From positions 1 through 5,901 of the forward strand of contig JABFVP010000251.1 of NCBI GenBank assembly GCA_013362725.1: DNA of 5,901 bases, written 5' to 3'. This stretch comes from Cupriavidus sp. (GTDB lineage: Bacteria > Pseudomonadota > Gammaproteobacteria > Burkholderiales > Burkholderiaceae). The position numbers and the translations under genes are program-made. Of the stretch, positions 1 through 5,817 are shown in pieces. The notes beneath the pieces are model-generated. The model was not told where the DNA came from and did no database searches. It was given only the letters and a program-made list of their open reading frames with translations. Position 1 is the first letter of the stretch. The number at the start of each line of letters is the position of its first letter.

Positions 1-220
1 GTGGGCCGATGTCTCGCGCACCGGCCTGTCCGATACCGAATTCGCCGCGCGGCTGCTGGCCGAGCAGAACGTGACCGTGCTGCCCGGCAGCTACCTGGCG
101 CGCGAGGCCGACGGCATCAACCCCGGCGCCAACCGCGTGCGCATGGCGCTGGTGGCGACGCCGGAGGAATGCGTGGAGGGGGCGCGGCGGATCGTGGAAT
201 TCTGCAAGGGACTGGGCTGA
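1..220 (+). CDS. dapC: N-succinyl-diaminopimelate aminotransferase DapC, C-terminal 72 codons (5' end outside window)
   Basis: This reading frame enters at the left edge; the first full codon is at base 2 and TGA is at 218-220. It encodes the C-terminal small domain of a fold-type I PLP aminotransferase. Visible segments include WADVSRTGLSD, LLAEQNVTVLPGSYLARE and NPGANRVRMALVATPEEC. The arginine in the RVRMALV segment sits where this superfamily binds the substrate alpha-carboxylate. The PLP lysine and the rest of the large domain are outside the window. DapC transfers an amino group from glutamate to N-succinyl-2-amino-6-ketopimelate in the cytoplasm, the step between DapD and DapE. The choice of DapC over other class I aminotransferases rests on the GSYLARE/NPGANRVRMALV segment, which I recognise from beta-proteobacterial DapC, and on dapD being next. 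A repeat element starts 16 nt after the stop. Confidence 0.85.
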   Translation, partial: WADVSRTGLSDTEFAARLLAEQNVTVLPGSYLAREADGINPGANRVRMALVATPEECVEGARRIVEFCKGLG

Positions 221-236
221 GGCTTCTCCCGGCCGC

Positions 237-370
237 CGGTTTGCTCCCCTCTCCCGCAAGCGGGAGAGGGGCCGGGGGAGAGGGCAGGCGGTTCTGCAAG
301 CGTGATGCCTTGCTAGACCACCCCTCTCCCCGACCCTCTCCCCCTGAGGGGAGAGGGAGAACACAATTGG
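237..370. repeat. REP/BIME-like intergenic repeat, copy A (dapC-dapD gap)
   Basis: This imperfect inverted element fills most of the 185-nt gap between dapC and dapD. Stem I is a perfect 12-bp pairing of 246-257 with 260-271 (CCCCTCTCCCGC against its complement, AA at the tip). A G-rich tail at 275-284 can pair over 10 bp with 322-331 as stem II, enclosing 37 nt of unconserved sequence. Stem III pairs 334-343 with 348-357 over 10 bp around CTGA. The right half is the reverse complement of the left half in layout, so this is a doublet of two inverted units. The outer edges (GGTTTGCTCCCC on the left, ACACAATTGG on the right) recur at copy B (4198-4340). There is no U-tract, so it is not a classical intrinsic terminator. 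As RNA it could stabilise or process the dapC-dapD message or attenuate transcription; as DNA it may be a mobile palindromic repeat. These roles are inferred. Confidence 0.85.
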
Positions 371-405
371 CAAAATATCAACATTCACCACCTGAGAAAC
401 CTAAC

Positions 406-1233
406 ATGACGCAAGCTCTGCAAGCCCTGATCGACCAGGCCTGGGAAGACCGCACCAGCCTGTCGCCGAAGTCCGCTCCCAACGACATCCGCGAGGCCGT
501 CGCCAACGTCATCGGCCAGCTCGATGCCGGCACGCTGCGCGTGGCCGAGAAGCAAGGCAAGGACTGGATCGTCAACCAGTGGGTCAAGAAGGCCGTGCTG
601 CTGTCGTTCCGCCTGGAAGACAACGCGCCGATGAGCGCCGGCGGCTTTGCCCAGTTCTACGACAAGGTGCCGACCAAGTTCGCCAACTGGAGCGGCGACG
701 ACTTCGCCCGCGCCGGCTTCCGCGTGGTGCCGCCCGCCGTGGCCCGCCGCGGTTCGTTCATTGCGAAGAACGCCGTGCTGATGCCGTCGTACGTCAACAT
801 CGGCGCCTATGTCGATGAAGGCACCATGGTCGATACCTGGGCCACGGTCGGTTCGTGCGCGCAGATCGGCAAGAACGTGCACCTGTCGGGCGGCGTGGGC
901 ATCGGCGGCGTGCTGGAGCCGCTGCAGGCCAACCCGGTGATCATCGAAGACAACTGCTTTATCGGCGCCCGTTCGGAAGTCGTGGAAGGCGTGATCGTCG
1001 AGGAAAACTCGGTGATCTCGATGGGCGTGTACCTGGGCCAGTCGACCAAGATCTACGACCGCGAAACCGGCGAGATCCACTATGGCCGCGTGCCGGCAGG
1101 GTCGGTGGTGGTGGCGGGCAACCTGCCGTCCAAGGACGGCAAGTACAGCCTGTACTGCGCCGTGATCGTGAAGAAGGTCGACGCGCAGACCCGCGCCAAG
1201 ACCAGCCTGAACGACCTGCTGCGCGGCGACTGA
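406..1233 (+). CDS. dapD: 2,3,4,5-tetrahydropyridine-2,6-dicarboxylate N-succinyltransferase DapD (275 aa)
   Basis: DapD transfers succinyl from succinyl-CoA to tetrahydrodipicolinate in the cytoplasm, opening the succinylase branch of lysine/diaminopimelate synthesis. The protein begins MTQALQALID and has an alpha-helical N-terminal domain (~1-105). A left-handed parallel beta-helix of hexapeptide repeats follows (~107-235; segments such as AYVDEGTMVDTWATVGSCAQIG and GGVGIGGVLEP). The C-terminal tail is short and ends KTSLNDLLRGD. By comparison with the Mycobacterium bovis enzyme, D143 (in MVDTW) and E191 (in ARSEVVEG) correspond to the catalytic Asp and Glu. The family works as a trimer with active sites between subunits. 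The length matches the usual ~274-275 aa. The same frame is open leftward to base 1, but codons before 406 are repeat sequence and out-of-frame dapC; the ATG at 406 gives the canonical N-terminus. The upstream GAGA is only a weak Shine-Dalgarno match. Confidence 0.97.
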   Translation: MTQALQALIDQAWEDRTSLSPKSAPNDIREAVANVIGQLDAGTLRVAEKQGKDWIVNQWVKKAVLLSFRLEDNAPMSAGGFAQFYDKVPTKFANWSGDDFARAGFRVVPPAVARRGSFIAKNAVLMPSYVNIGAYVDEGTMVDTWATVGSCAQIGKNVHLSGGVGIGGVLEPLQANPVIIEDNCFIGARSEVVEGVIVEENSVISMGVYLGQSTKIYDRETGEIHYGRVPAGSVVVAGNLPSKDGKYSLYCAVIVKKVDAQTRAKTSLNDLLRGD

Positions 1234-1241
1234 TCGCCCAT

Positions 1242-1285
1242 CGCGGCCGCATGGGCCGCGCCGCCCCGGGGCCGGGCTCCGGGGC
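1242..1285 (+). terminator. Two GC-rich hairpins after dapD, possible weak or Rho-assisted terminator
   Basis: Two small inverted repeats lie within 55 nt of the dapD stop. Bases 1242-1248 pair with 1254-1260 (7 bp, 5-nt loop), and 1263-1269 (GCCCCGG) pair with 1279-1285 (7 bp, 9-nt loop). The second is followed by AGCTTTA rather than a run of T, so it is not a standard intrinsic terminator. It could protect the 3' end of the dapD transcript or cause partial termination before the next gene. GC-rich DNA yields such pairings easily, so this is tentative. Confidence 0.22.
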
Positions 1286-1320
1286 AGCTTTACCGTCGTC
1301 ACCGCCTGGCCTGGCTGAAC

Positions 1321-1704
1321 ATGCCCTCCCTCCGCAAGCGACTCATGGCCCTGGATCCCACCACCGTCAGTACCGTGCTTTCCCTGCTGCCCACCATTCT
1401 CGAGCAGGCCAACAAGACCCTCGAGAAACTGAAGAAGAACAAGCGCAAGGACGGCACGCCCGAAGGCGCGGTGGCTGACGCGCGTGATCCCGCGGCGCGC
1501 ATCGCCGAACTGGAAGCCGCGGTCGTGCAGCAGGCCGAGGCGGTCAAGCTGCTGGCCGAGCAGCATGCCATCACCATCGATGCGCTGCGCAAGGAAGCCG
1601 CCCGGCTGGACCGGCGCCTGCGCCTGATGACGGCGGTGGCGATGGGCGGCGTGGCGCTGGGCCTGGGCGGGCTGGTGATCGCGCTGAATCTGCTGTTGCG
1701 CTGA
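1321..1704 (+). CDS. Small coiled-coil protein with C-terminal membrane anchor, unknown function (127 aa)
   Basis: I do not recognise this family. Residues ~14-27 form a mildly hydrophobic stretch (TTVSTVLSLLPTIL). A lysine-rich segment follows (~32-43, containing EKLKKNKRK), then a flexible stretch (~44-57). A charged helical region at ~58-101 with repeated E/A/L/K spacing (ARIAELEAAVVQQAEAVKLL) looks like a coiled coil. A strongly hydrophobic C-terminal segment (~103-126, GGVALGLGGLVIALNLLL) ends one residue before the stop. The layout suggests a tail-anchored inner-membrane protein with its coiled coil in the cytoplasm. The start is uncertain: the ATG at 1345 (residue 9) is an alternative, and neither start has a clear ribosome binding site. 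It lies between dapD and the yffB-dapE pair, all on one strand. Consistent third-position G/C bias and open-frame length support a real gene. A 6-bp hairpin (GAAGCC/GGCTTC, 1703-1717) straddles the stop. Confidence 0.78.
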   Translation: MPSLRKRLMALDPTTVSTVLSLLPTILEQANKTLEKLKKNKRKDGTPEGAVADARDPAARIAELEAAVVQQAEAVKLLAEQHAITIDALRKEAARLDRRLRLMTAVAMGGVALGLGGLVIALNLLLR

Positions 1705-1743
1705 AGCCGCCGGCTTCTCCATCGAATTCCATCAAGACTTGCC

Positions 1744-2091
1744 ATGACCGTCCTGCTCTACGGCATTCCCAACTGCGATACCGTCAAGAAGGCCCGCACC
1801 TGGCTGGATGCCAACGGCGTCGCCTACACCTTCCACGACTTCAAGAAGCAGGGCGTGGACGAGGCCATGCTGCGCGGCTGGCTGCGGCACGTGCCGCTGG
1901 CCACGCTGCTCAACCGCAAGGGCACCACCTGGCGCGCGCTGTCCGATGCCGACAAGGCCCGCGCCGACCAAGAAGCCGGCGCGATCGCGCTGATGCAGCA
2001 AAGCCCGTCGCTGATCAAGCGCCCGGTGCTGGCCCACGATGGCAAGGTGATGGTTGGCTTCTCCGCCGACCAGTACGCCAGCCAGTTCTGA
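1744..2091 (+). CDS. yffB: ArsC/Spx-family thioredoxin-fold protein, YffB-like (115 aa)
   Basis: This small cytoplasmic protein belongs to the ArsC/Spx branch of the thioredoxin fold. The N-terminal YGIPNCDTVKKARTWL segment carries the family cysteine at C11. The position three residues on (V14) is not cysteine, so the motif has one thiol rather than CXXC. The helical insert includes TLLNRKGTTWR (~54-64), and the conserved SLIKRPVL segment places R93-P94 near the thiol, as in arsenate reductases and Spx. The length of 115 aa fits the family. A yffB gene directly upstream of dapE is also found in Escherichia coli. YffB-type proteins have been linked to glutathione-dependent thiol reduction, but the physiological substrate is not established and arsenate reductase activity should not be assumed. 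The stop is 19 nt before the dapE ATG, which supports co-transcription. Confidence 0.9.
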   Translation: MTVLLYGIPNCDTVKKARTWLDANGVAYTFHDFKKQGVDEAMLRGWLRHVPLATLLNRKGTTWRALSDADKARADQEAGAIALMQQSPSLIKRPVLAHDGKVMVGFSADQYASQF

Positions 2092-2110
2092 TTTCCGATT
2101 CCGCCGTCCG

Positions 2111-3262
2111 ATGAACCCCACCCTCGCCCTTACCGAAGACCTGATCCGCCGCCGCTCCGTCCCGCCCGCCGACGAAGGCTGCCCGGCCATCCTGGAAACC
2201 CGCCTGAAGGCAATCGGCTTCGATTGCGAAGCGCTGGTCAGCGGGCCCGACGATTTCCGCGTGACCAACCTGTGGGCGGTCAGGCGCGGCACGCAGGGCA
2301 AGGACGGCAAGCTGCTGGTGTTCGCCGGCCATACCGACGTAGTTCCGACCGGGCCGCTGGAGCAGTGGCATTCGGACCCGTTCGCGCCGACCCACCGCGA
2401 CGGCAAGCTGTACGGCCGCGGCGCCGCCGACATGAAGACCTCGATCGCCGGCTTCGTGGTGGCGGTGGAAGAGTTCGTCAAGGCGCATCCCGCGCATGCC
2501 GGCTCGATCGCCTTCCTGATCACCAGCGACGAGGAAGGCCCCGCGCACGACGGCACCATCAAGGTGGTCGAGGCACTGGCCGCGCGCGGCGAGCGCCTGG
2601 ACTACTGCGTGATCGGCGAGCCGACCTCGGTCAACGCGCTCGGCGACATGGTCAAGAACGGCCGCCGCGGCTCGCTCTCGGGCAAGCTCACGGTGAAGGG
2701 CATCCAGTGCCATATCGCCTACCCGCACCTGGGCCGCAACCCCATCCACGACGCCGCGCCGGCGCTGGCCGAACTGGCCGCCGAAACCTGGGACCAGGGC
2801 AACGAGTACTTCCCGCCCACCAGCTGGCAGATGTCGAACATCCACGGCGGCACCGGCGCCACCAACGTGATCCCGGGCCACGTCACCATCGACTTCAATT
2901 TCCGCTTCTCGACCGCCAGCACGCCCGAGGGCCTGAAGGCGCGCGTGCATGCCATCCTGGACCGCCACAGCCTCGACTACACGCTCGACTGGACCCTGGG
3001 CGGCGAGCCCTTCCTGACGCCGCGCGGCGAGCTGTCCGAGGCGCTGTCGTCGGCGATCCGGGCCGAGACCGGCTTCGACACCGAGCTGTCGACCACGGGC
3101 GGCACCTCCGACGGCCGCTTCATCGCGAAGATCTGCCCGCAGGTGATCGAGTTCGGCCCGCCCAACGCCAGCATCCACAAGATCGACGAGCACGTCGAAG
3201 TGCGCTTTATCGAGCCGCTGAAGAACGTGTACCGCGGCGTGCTGGAACGCCTGATCGCCTGA
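2111..3262 (+). CDS. dapE: Succinyl-diaminopimelate desuccinylase DapE (383 aa)
   Basis: DapE is a di-zinc M20-family amidohydrolase that releases succinate from N-succinyl-LL-2,6-diaminopimelate, giving LL-diaminopimelate in the cytoplasm. The key residues fit the Haemophilus influenzae enzyme with a constant offset of seven. They are H74 and D76 in FAGHTDVVPTG, bridging D107 in GRGAADMKTS, catalytic base E141 and zinc ligand E142 in TSDEEG, E170 in IGEPTS, and H356 in NASIHKIDEHVE. The dimerisation domain (~180-293) contains H201, which in this family reaches the partner subunit's active site. C200 stands just before it, where I recall glycine in enterobacterial enzymes. The ATG at 2111 was chosen because MNPTLALTEDLIRRRSVPP is the normal family N-terminus; an in-frame ATG at 2054 would add 19 residues from inside the yffB reading region. 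The Shine-Dalgarno sequence is poor. prmB follows after 24 nt. Confidence 0.97.
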   Translation: MNPTLALTEDLIRRRSVPPADEGCPAILETRLKAIGFDCEALVSGPDDFRVTNLWAVRRGTQGKDGKLLVFAGHTDVVPTGPLEQWHSDPFAPTHRDGKLYGRGAADMKTSIAGFVVAVEEFVKAHPAHAGSIAFLITSDEEGPAHDGTIKVVEALAARGERLDYCVIGEPTSVNALGDMVKNGRRGSLSGKLTVKGIQCHIAYPHLGRNPIHDAAPALAELAAETWDQGNEYFPPTSWQMSNIHGGTGATNVIPGHVTIDFNFRFSTASTPEGLKARVHAILDRHSLDYTLDWTLGGEPFLTPRGELSEALSSAIRAETGFDTELSTTGGTSDGRFIAKICPQVIEFGPPNASIHKIDEHVEVRFIEPLKNVYRGVLERLIA

Positions 3263-3286
3263 ATTTTTCGCAAAGACATACCATCC

Positions 3287-4180
3287 ATGGCAACGCCCTC
3301 TCCCCTGCGCACCGTGCGCGACCTGCTGCGCCTGGCCGTGTCGCGCTTTACCGCCGCGCGCCTGTCCTTCGGCCACGGCAGCGCCAACGCCTATGACGAG
3401 GCGGCCTACCTGGTGCTGCATACGCTGAACCTGCCGCTCGATACGCTCGATCCCTTCCTCGACGCGCGGCTGCTGCCGGAAGAAGTCGAGGCCGTGCTCA
3501 AGGTGATCGACCGCCGCGTCAGCGAGCGCGTGCCGGCCGCCTACATCACGCACGAGGCCTATATGCACGGCCTGCGCTTCTACGTCGATTCGCGCGTGAT
3601 CGTGCCGCGCAGCTTTATCGGCGAACTGCTGCAGGAAGGGCTGGAACCCTGGGTCGGCGAGAGCGACAGCATCGGCCCGGTGCTGGAGCTGTGCACCGGC
3701 TCCGGCTGCCTGCCGATCGTGGCCGCGCACGTCTGGCCGAACGCGAAGATCGACGCGGTCGACATCTCGCCCGACGCGCTCGCCGTGGCGCACCGCAATG
3801 TGGCCGACTACAAGATGGAAGACCGCATCCGGCTGTACCAGGGTGACCTGTACGCGCCGCTGCCGCACGGCGCCACCTACGACGTGATCCTGACCAACCC
3901 GCCCTACGTCAACGAAACCTCGATGCAGGCGCTGCCGCCCGAATACCTGGCCGAGCCGCGCATCGCGCTGGCCGGCGGCGACGACGGCATGGACGTGGTG
4001 CGGCGGATCATCGCCGGGGCCAAGGCGCGGCTGAACCCGGGCGGCGTGCTGGTGGTGGAGATCGGCAACGAACATGCCAATGTGGAAGCGGCCTTCCCGG
4101 GACTGGAAATTGTGTGGCTGCCGGTCAGTGCCGGGGATGAGCAGGTGTTCCTGCTGACGTACGACGCGCTGCCAGGCTGA
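3287..4180 (+). CDS. prmB: Ribosomal protein L3 N5-glutamine methyltransferase PrmB (297 aa)
   Basis: PrmB is a SAM-dependent class I methyltransferase that modifies a glutamine side chain of ribosomal protein L3 during assembly of the 50S subunit. An N-terminal helical substrate-recognition domain (~1-100) is followed by the VPRSFIGELL segment (106-115), which favours PrmB; the release-factor enzyme PrmC typically has a PRPETE-type sequence here. The SAM-binding loop LELCTGSGCLPI is at 133-144, and the acidic VDIS segment at 158-161 probably contacts the ribose. The catalytic NPPY motif that cradles the target amide is at 204-207, followed by EPRIALAGGDDGMD (223-236). The length is close to E. 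coli PrmB (~310 aa). The ATG at 3287 is 24 nt after the dapE stop, so it could share that transcript; a T5 run in the spacer lacks a convincing hairpin. A repeat element begins 17 nt after its stop. Confidence 0.93.
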   Translation: MATPSPLRTVRDLLRLAVSRFTAARLSFGHGSANAYDEAAYLVLHTLNLPLDTLDPFLDARLLPEEVEAVLKVIDRRVSERVPAAYITHEAYMHGLRFYVDSRVIVPRSFIGELLQEGLEPWVGESDSIGPVLELCTGSGCLPIVAAHVWPNAKIDAVDISPDALAVAHRNVADYKMEDRIRLYQGDLYAPLPHGATYDVILTNPPYVNETSMQALPPEYLAEPRIALAGGDDGMDVVRRIIAGAKARLNPGGVLVVEIGNEHANVEAAFPGLEIVWLPVSAGDEQVFLLTYDALPG

Positions 4181-4197
4181 TCGCCTTAGCGAACCGG

Positions 4198-4340
4198 CGG
4201 TTTGCTCCCCTCTCCCGCTTGCGGGAGAGGGGCCGGGGGAGAGGGCAGGCACTTGCGTAACGCGACGGCCTCGACTTCGTGGAAACTCGCGCCCTCTCCC
4301 CAACCCTCTCCCGCAAGCGGGAGAGGGAGTACACAATCGG
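4198..4340. repeat. REP/BIME-like intergenic repeat, copy B (prmB-MFS gap)
   Basis: This is the second copy of the element at 237-370. Stem I pairs 4207-4218 with 4221-4232 (12 bp, TT tip). Stem II pairs 4236-4246 with 4291-4301 (11 bp) and encloses 44 nt that share no clear similarity with the copy A spacer apart from the first few bases. Stem III pairs 4304-4314 with 4317-4327 (11 bp, AA tip). The left edge GGTTTGCTCCCC and the right edge ACACAATCGG match copy A almost exactly. Like copy A it starts within 20 nt of a stop codon (prmB) and lacks a U-tract. Conceptual translations of both copies give P/S/R/G-rich peptides on either strand, which should not be called genes. Confidence 0.85.
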
Positions 4341-4357
4341 CGGCGCAACTCCCCGCC

Positions 4358-4385
4358 CGCGCAATCTGGGCGCGCAATCTGGGCG
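4358..4385. repeat. 13-bp perfect tandem duplication upstream of the transporter gene
   Basis: The unit CGCGCAATCTGGG occurs twice head-to-tail (4358-4370 and 4371-4383), followed by CG that begins a third copy. It lies between repeat copy B and a candidate promoter. It may be a replication-slippage duplication or a pair of protein-binding sites. The 13-bp spacing does not put the copies on the same helix face, which makes slippage the simpler reading. Confidence 0.7.
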
Positions 4386-4400
4386 AACACCGGCCACCCG

Positions 4401-4431
4401 TTGATCCGGCAACGCGCGCAGGCTCTACACT
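4401..4431 (+). promoter_or_regulatory. Candidate sigma-70-type promoter for the MFS gene
   Basis: TTGATC at 4401-4406 resembles a -35 box (4 of 6), and TACACT at 4426-4431 resembles a -10 box (4 of 6, including the TA and final T). The 19-bp spacer is longer than the preferred 17 bp. Transcription would start near 4438, leaving a leader of about 20 nt before the GTG at 4459. The preceding 278-nt gap with its repeat element makes a separate promoter plausible, but the match is weak. Confidence 0.3.
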
Positions 4432-4458
4432 CGCTGCACAGACAGCGCCACTGACGCC

Positions 4459-5730
4459 GTGACCCCCAGCAATATCCCCCCTTCCGGATCGCCTCCGAGC
4501 GCCGCCGCGCTGCCCGCGCGCAGCCCGGCGACGTATGCCATGCGCGGCATCGCCATGCTGACCTTTGCCTTTGCGCTCAGCCAGTTCTTCCGCTCATGCC
4601 TGGCGGTGATGGCGCCCGAGTTGCAGCACGACTTCGGCTTGTCGCCGGCGGGCTTCGGCGCGCTGTCGTCTTCGTTCTTCCTGGCCTTCGCCGTGGCGCA
4701 GATCCCGGTGGGCATCGCCTTCGACCGCTATGGCGTGGGCCGTCCGACCGCGCTGCTGCTGGCGGTGGGCGCGCTGTCGTCGATCCTGTTCGTGCTGGCG
4801 CCCAACGGCGGCGCGGCCACGCTGGCGCAGGTGGGCCTGGGGCTGGCGTGCGCGCCGGTGTTCATGGGGCTGCTGCATTTCGCCTCGGAGCAGCTGTCCG
4901 AACGCGACTACACCCGCGTGGTCAGCCGCTCCAACGCCACCGGCATGATCGGCTCGCTGTGCGCGACCGCGCCGCTGGGCTGGGCCATCTCGCTGGTGGG
5001 CTGGCGGCCGTCGATGGCGGTGTCGGCGCTGGGCATGGTGGCAGCCTGCTATGGCGTGTGGCGCTGCGTGCGCGACCAGGGCCATGCCGAGGCCCGCAGC
5101 GCGTCGTGGCCGGCGATGCTGTCGGAAAGCCTGCAGCTGCTGAAGCTGGCGCCGCTGTGGACGCTGATCCCGCTGTGCGTGGCAATGGCCGCCGGCACCG
5201 CGTTCCGCAATGCCTGGAGCGGGCCCTACCTGGCCGACGTGTTCAGCCTGGGCTCGGCGCCGCGCGGCGTGGCGCTGACGCTGCTGAGCCTGGCCGGCTT
5301 CCTCACCGCCTTCCTGCTGCCGGTGCTGGTGCGGCGCAGCACGCTCAAGGCGGCCATCGCCGGGTGGTCGTGCCTGGCCATGGCCGGGGGCGTGCTGCTG
5401 TCGCTGTGGCCGGACCGCGGCATCGGTTATGGAGTGGCGATGATGGCGCTGCTGTCGACCATCGGCATGCTGCATCCGCTGGTGATGGCGCAGGGCCGTG
5501 GGCCGATCCCGCCGTCGCAGCGCGGGCGCGGCCTGGGGCTGCTCAACACCTTCGTGTTCCTGGGTTCGGCACTGACCTCATGGGCCTTCGGTCTGATCGC
5601 CAATGCCGGCCATGTGCGCGGCTGGCCGCCGCCGTCCGCCTATGCGGCCATCTTCCTGTCGGCAGCGCTGCTGATCGCCGTCGCGCTGGTGCCGTACTGG
5701 TTCAGCCCGGCGCATCCAGCCAGCCATTAG
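4459..5730 (+). CDS. Major facilitator superfamily transporter, 12 TM, substrate unknown (423 aa)
   Basis: This is an inner-membrane secondary transporter. After a Pro/Ser/Ala-rich N-terminus (~1-25), twelve hydrophobic segments fall at approximately 29-51, 66-87, 97-114, 120-140, 162-181, 184-201, 233-250, 268-291, 297-316, 321-343, 360-382 and 393-413. The longest cytoplasmic loop (~202-232) lies between TM6 and TM7. The MFS signature motif A occupies the TM2-TM3 loop as GIAFDRYGVGRP (85-96), with D89, R90, G92 and R95. Arginine 45 in TM1 (SQFFRSCLAVMAPEL) is a charged membrane residue of the kind that contacts anionic substrates in organic-anion MFS proteins; this is suggestive only. The GTG at 4459 is the most upstream plausible start; ATG codons at residues 28 and 33 are at the edge of TM1 and less likely. 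There is no clear Shine-Dalgarno sequence. It lies outside the dap cluster functionally, and a tandem array begins right after its TAG. Confidence 0.88.
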   Translation: MTPSNIPPSGSPPSAAALPARSPATYAMRGIAMLTFAFALSQFFRSCLAVMAPELQHDFGLSPAGFGALSSSFFLAFAVAQIPVGIAFDRYGVGRPTALLLAVGALSSILFVLAPNGGAATLAQVGLGLACAPVFMGLLHFASEQLSERDYTRVVSRSNATGMIGSLCATAPLGWAISLVGWRPSMAVSALGMVAACYGVWRCVRDQGHAEARSASWPAMLSESLQLLKLAPLWTLIPLCVAMAAGTAFRNAWSGPYLADVFSLGSAPRGVALTLLSLAGFLTAFLLPVLVRRSTLKAAIAGWSCLAMAGGVLLSLWPDRGIGYGVAMMALLSTIGMLHPLVMAQGRGPIPPSQRGRGLGLLNTFVFLGSALTSWAFGLIANAGHVRGWPPPSAYAAIFLSAALLIAVALVPYWFSPAHPASH

Positions 5731-5812
5731 CCGGAGCCGAATGCCGGCCCCGCTTCACCGGCCCCGCTTCACCGGCCCCGCTTCACCGGACGCGATTGCC
5801 GGTACCGCTTCG
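5731..5812. repeat. 14-bp-period tandem array directly after the MFS stop
   Basis: Three perfect copies of CCGGCCCCGCTTCA run from 5744 to 5785. They are preceded by a degenerate 13-nt unit (CCGGAGCCGAATG, 5731-5743) and followed by CCGGACGCGATTG (5786-5798) and CCGGTACCGCTTCG (5799-5812). Every unit starts with CCGG, giving about six units from the first base after the TAG. Identity of the three central units suggests recent expansion. No strong hairpin or T-run marks it as an intrinsic terminator. Confidence 0.8.
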
Positions 5813-5817
5813 CCTGC

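Noticed and set aside
237..370. CRISPR array or phage attachment site in the repeated sequence.
   Set aside because: There are no regularly spaced direct repeats with unique spacers, no cas or integrase gene and no tRNA; the structure is inverted hairpins.
367..396. TTGGCA at 367-372 as a -35 box for a dapD promoter.
   Set aside because: It matches the -35 consensus well, but no acceptable -10 box lies 16-18 bp downstream; TATCAA at 376-381 has no suitable -35.
1..405. N-terminal extension of the dapD open frame, 135 codons upstream of ATG 406.
   Set aside because: It is out of frame with dapC, runs through the palindromic repeat and has no resemblance to DapD; the family length is met from 406.
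385..1722. A 445-codon open frame on the - strand across dapD and the small coiled-coil gene.
   Set aside because: Its H/R/Q/G-rich composition is typical of antisense shadows in high-GC genes, and the + strand has a certain gene there.
3228..3267. Intrinsic terminator after dapE, suggested by ATTTTT just past the stop.
   Set aside because: Only a 4-bp GGCG/CGCC pairing precedes it, and it is too far from the T-run to act as a standard terminator.
2015..4390. A 791-codon open frame on the - strand across dapE and prmB.
   Set aside because: It is antisense to two clear enzymes with intact motifs, has shadow-type composition and starts inside repeat copy B.
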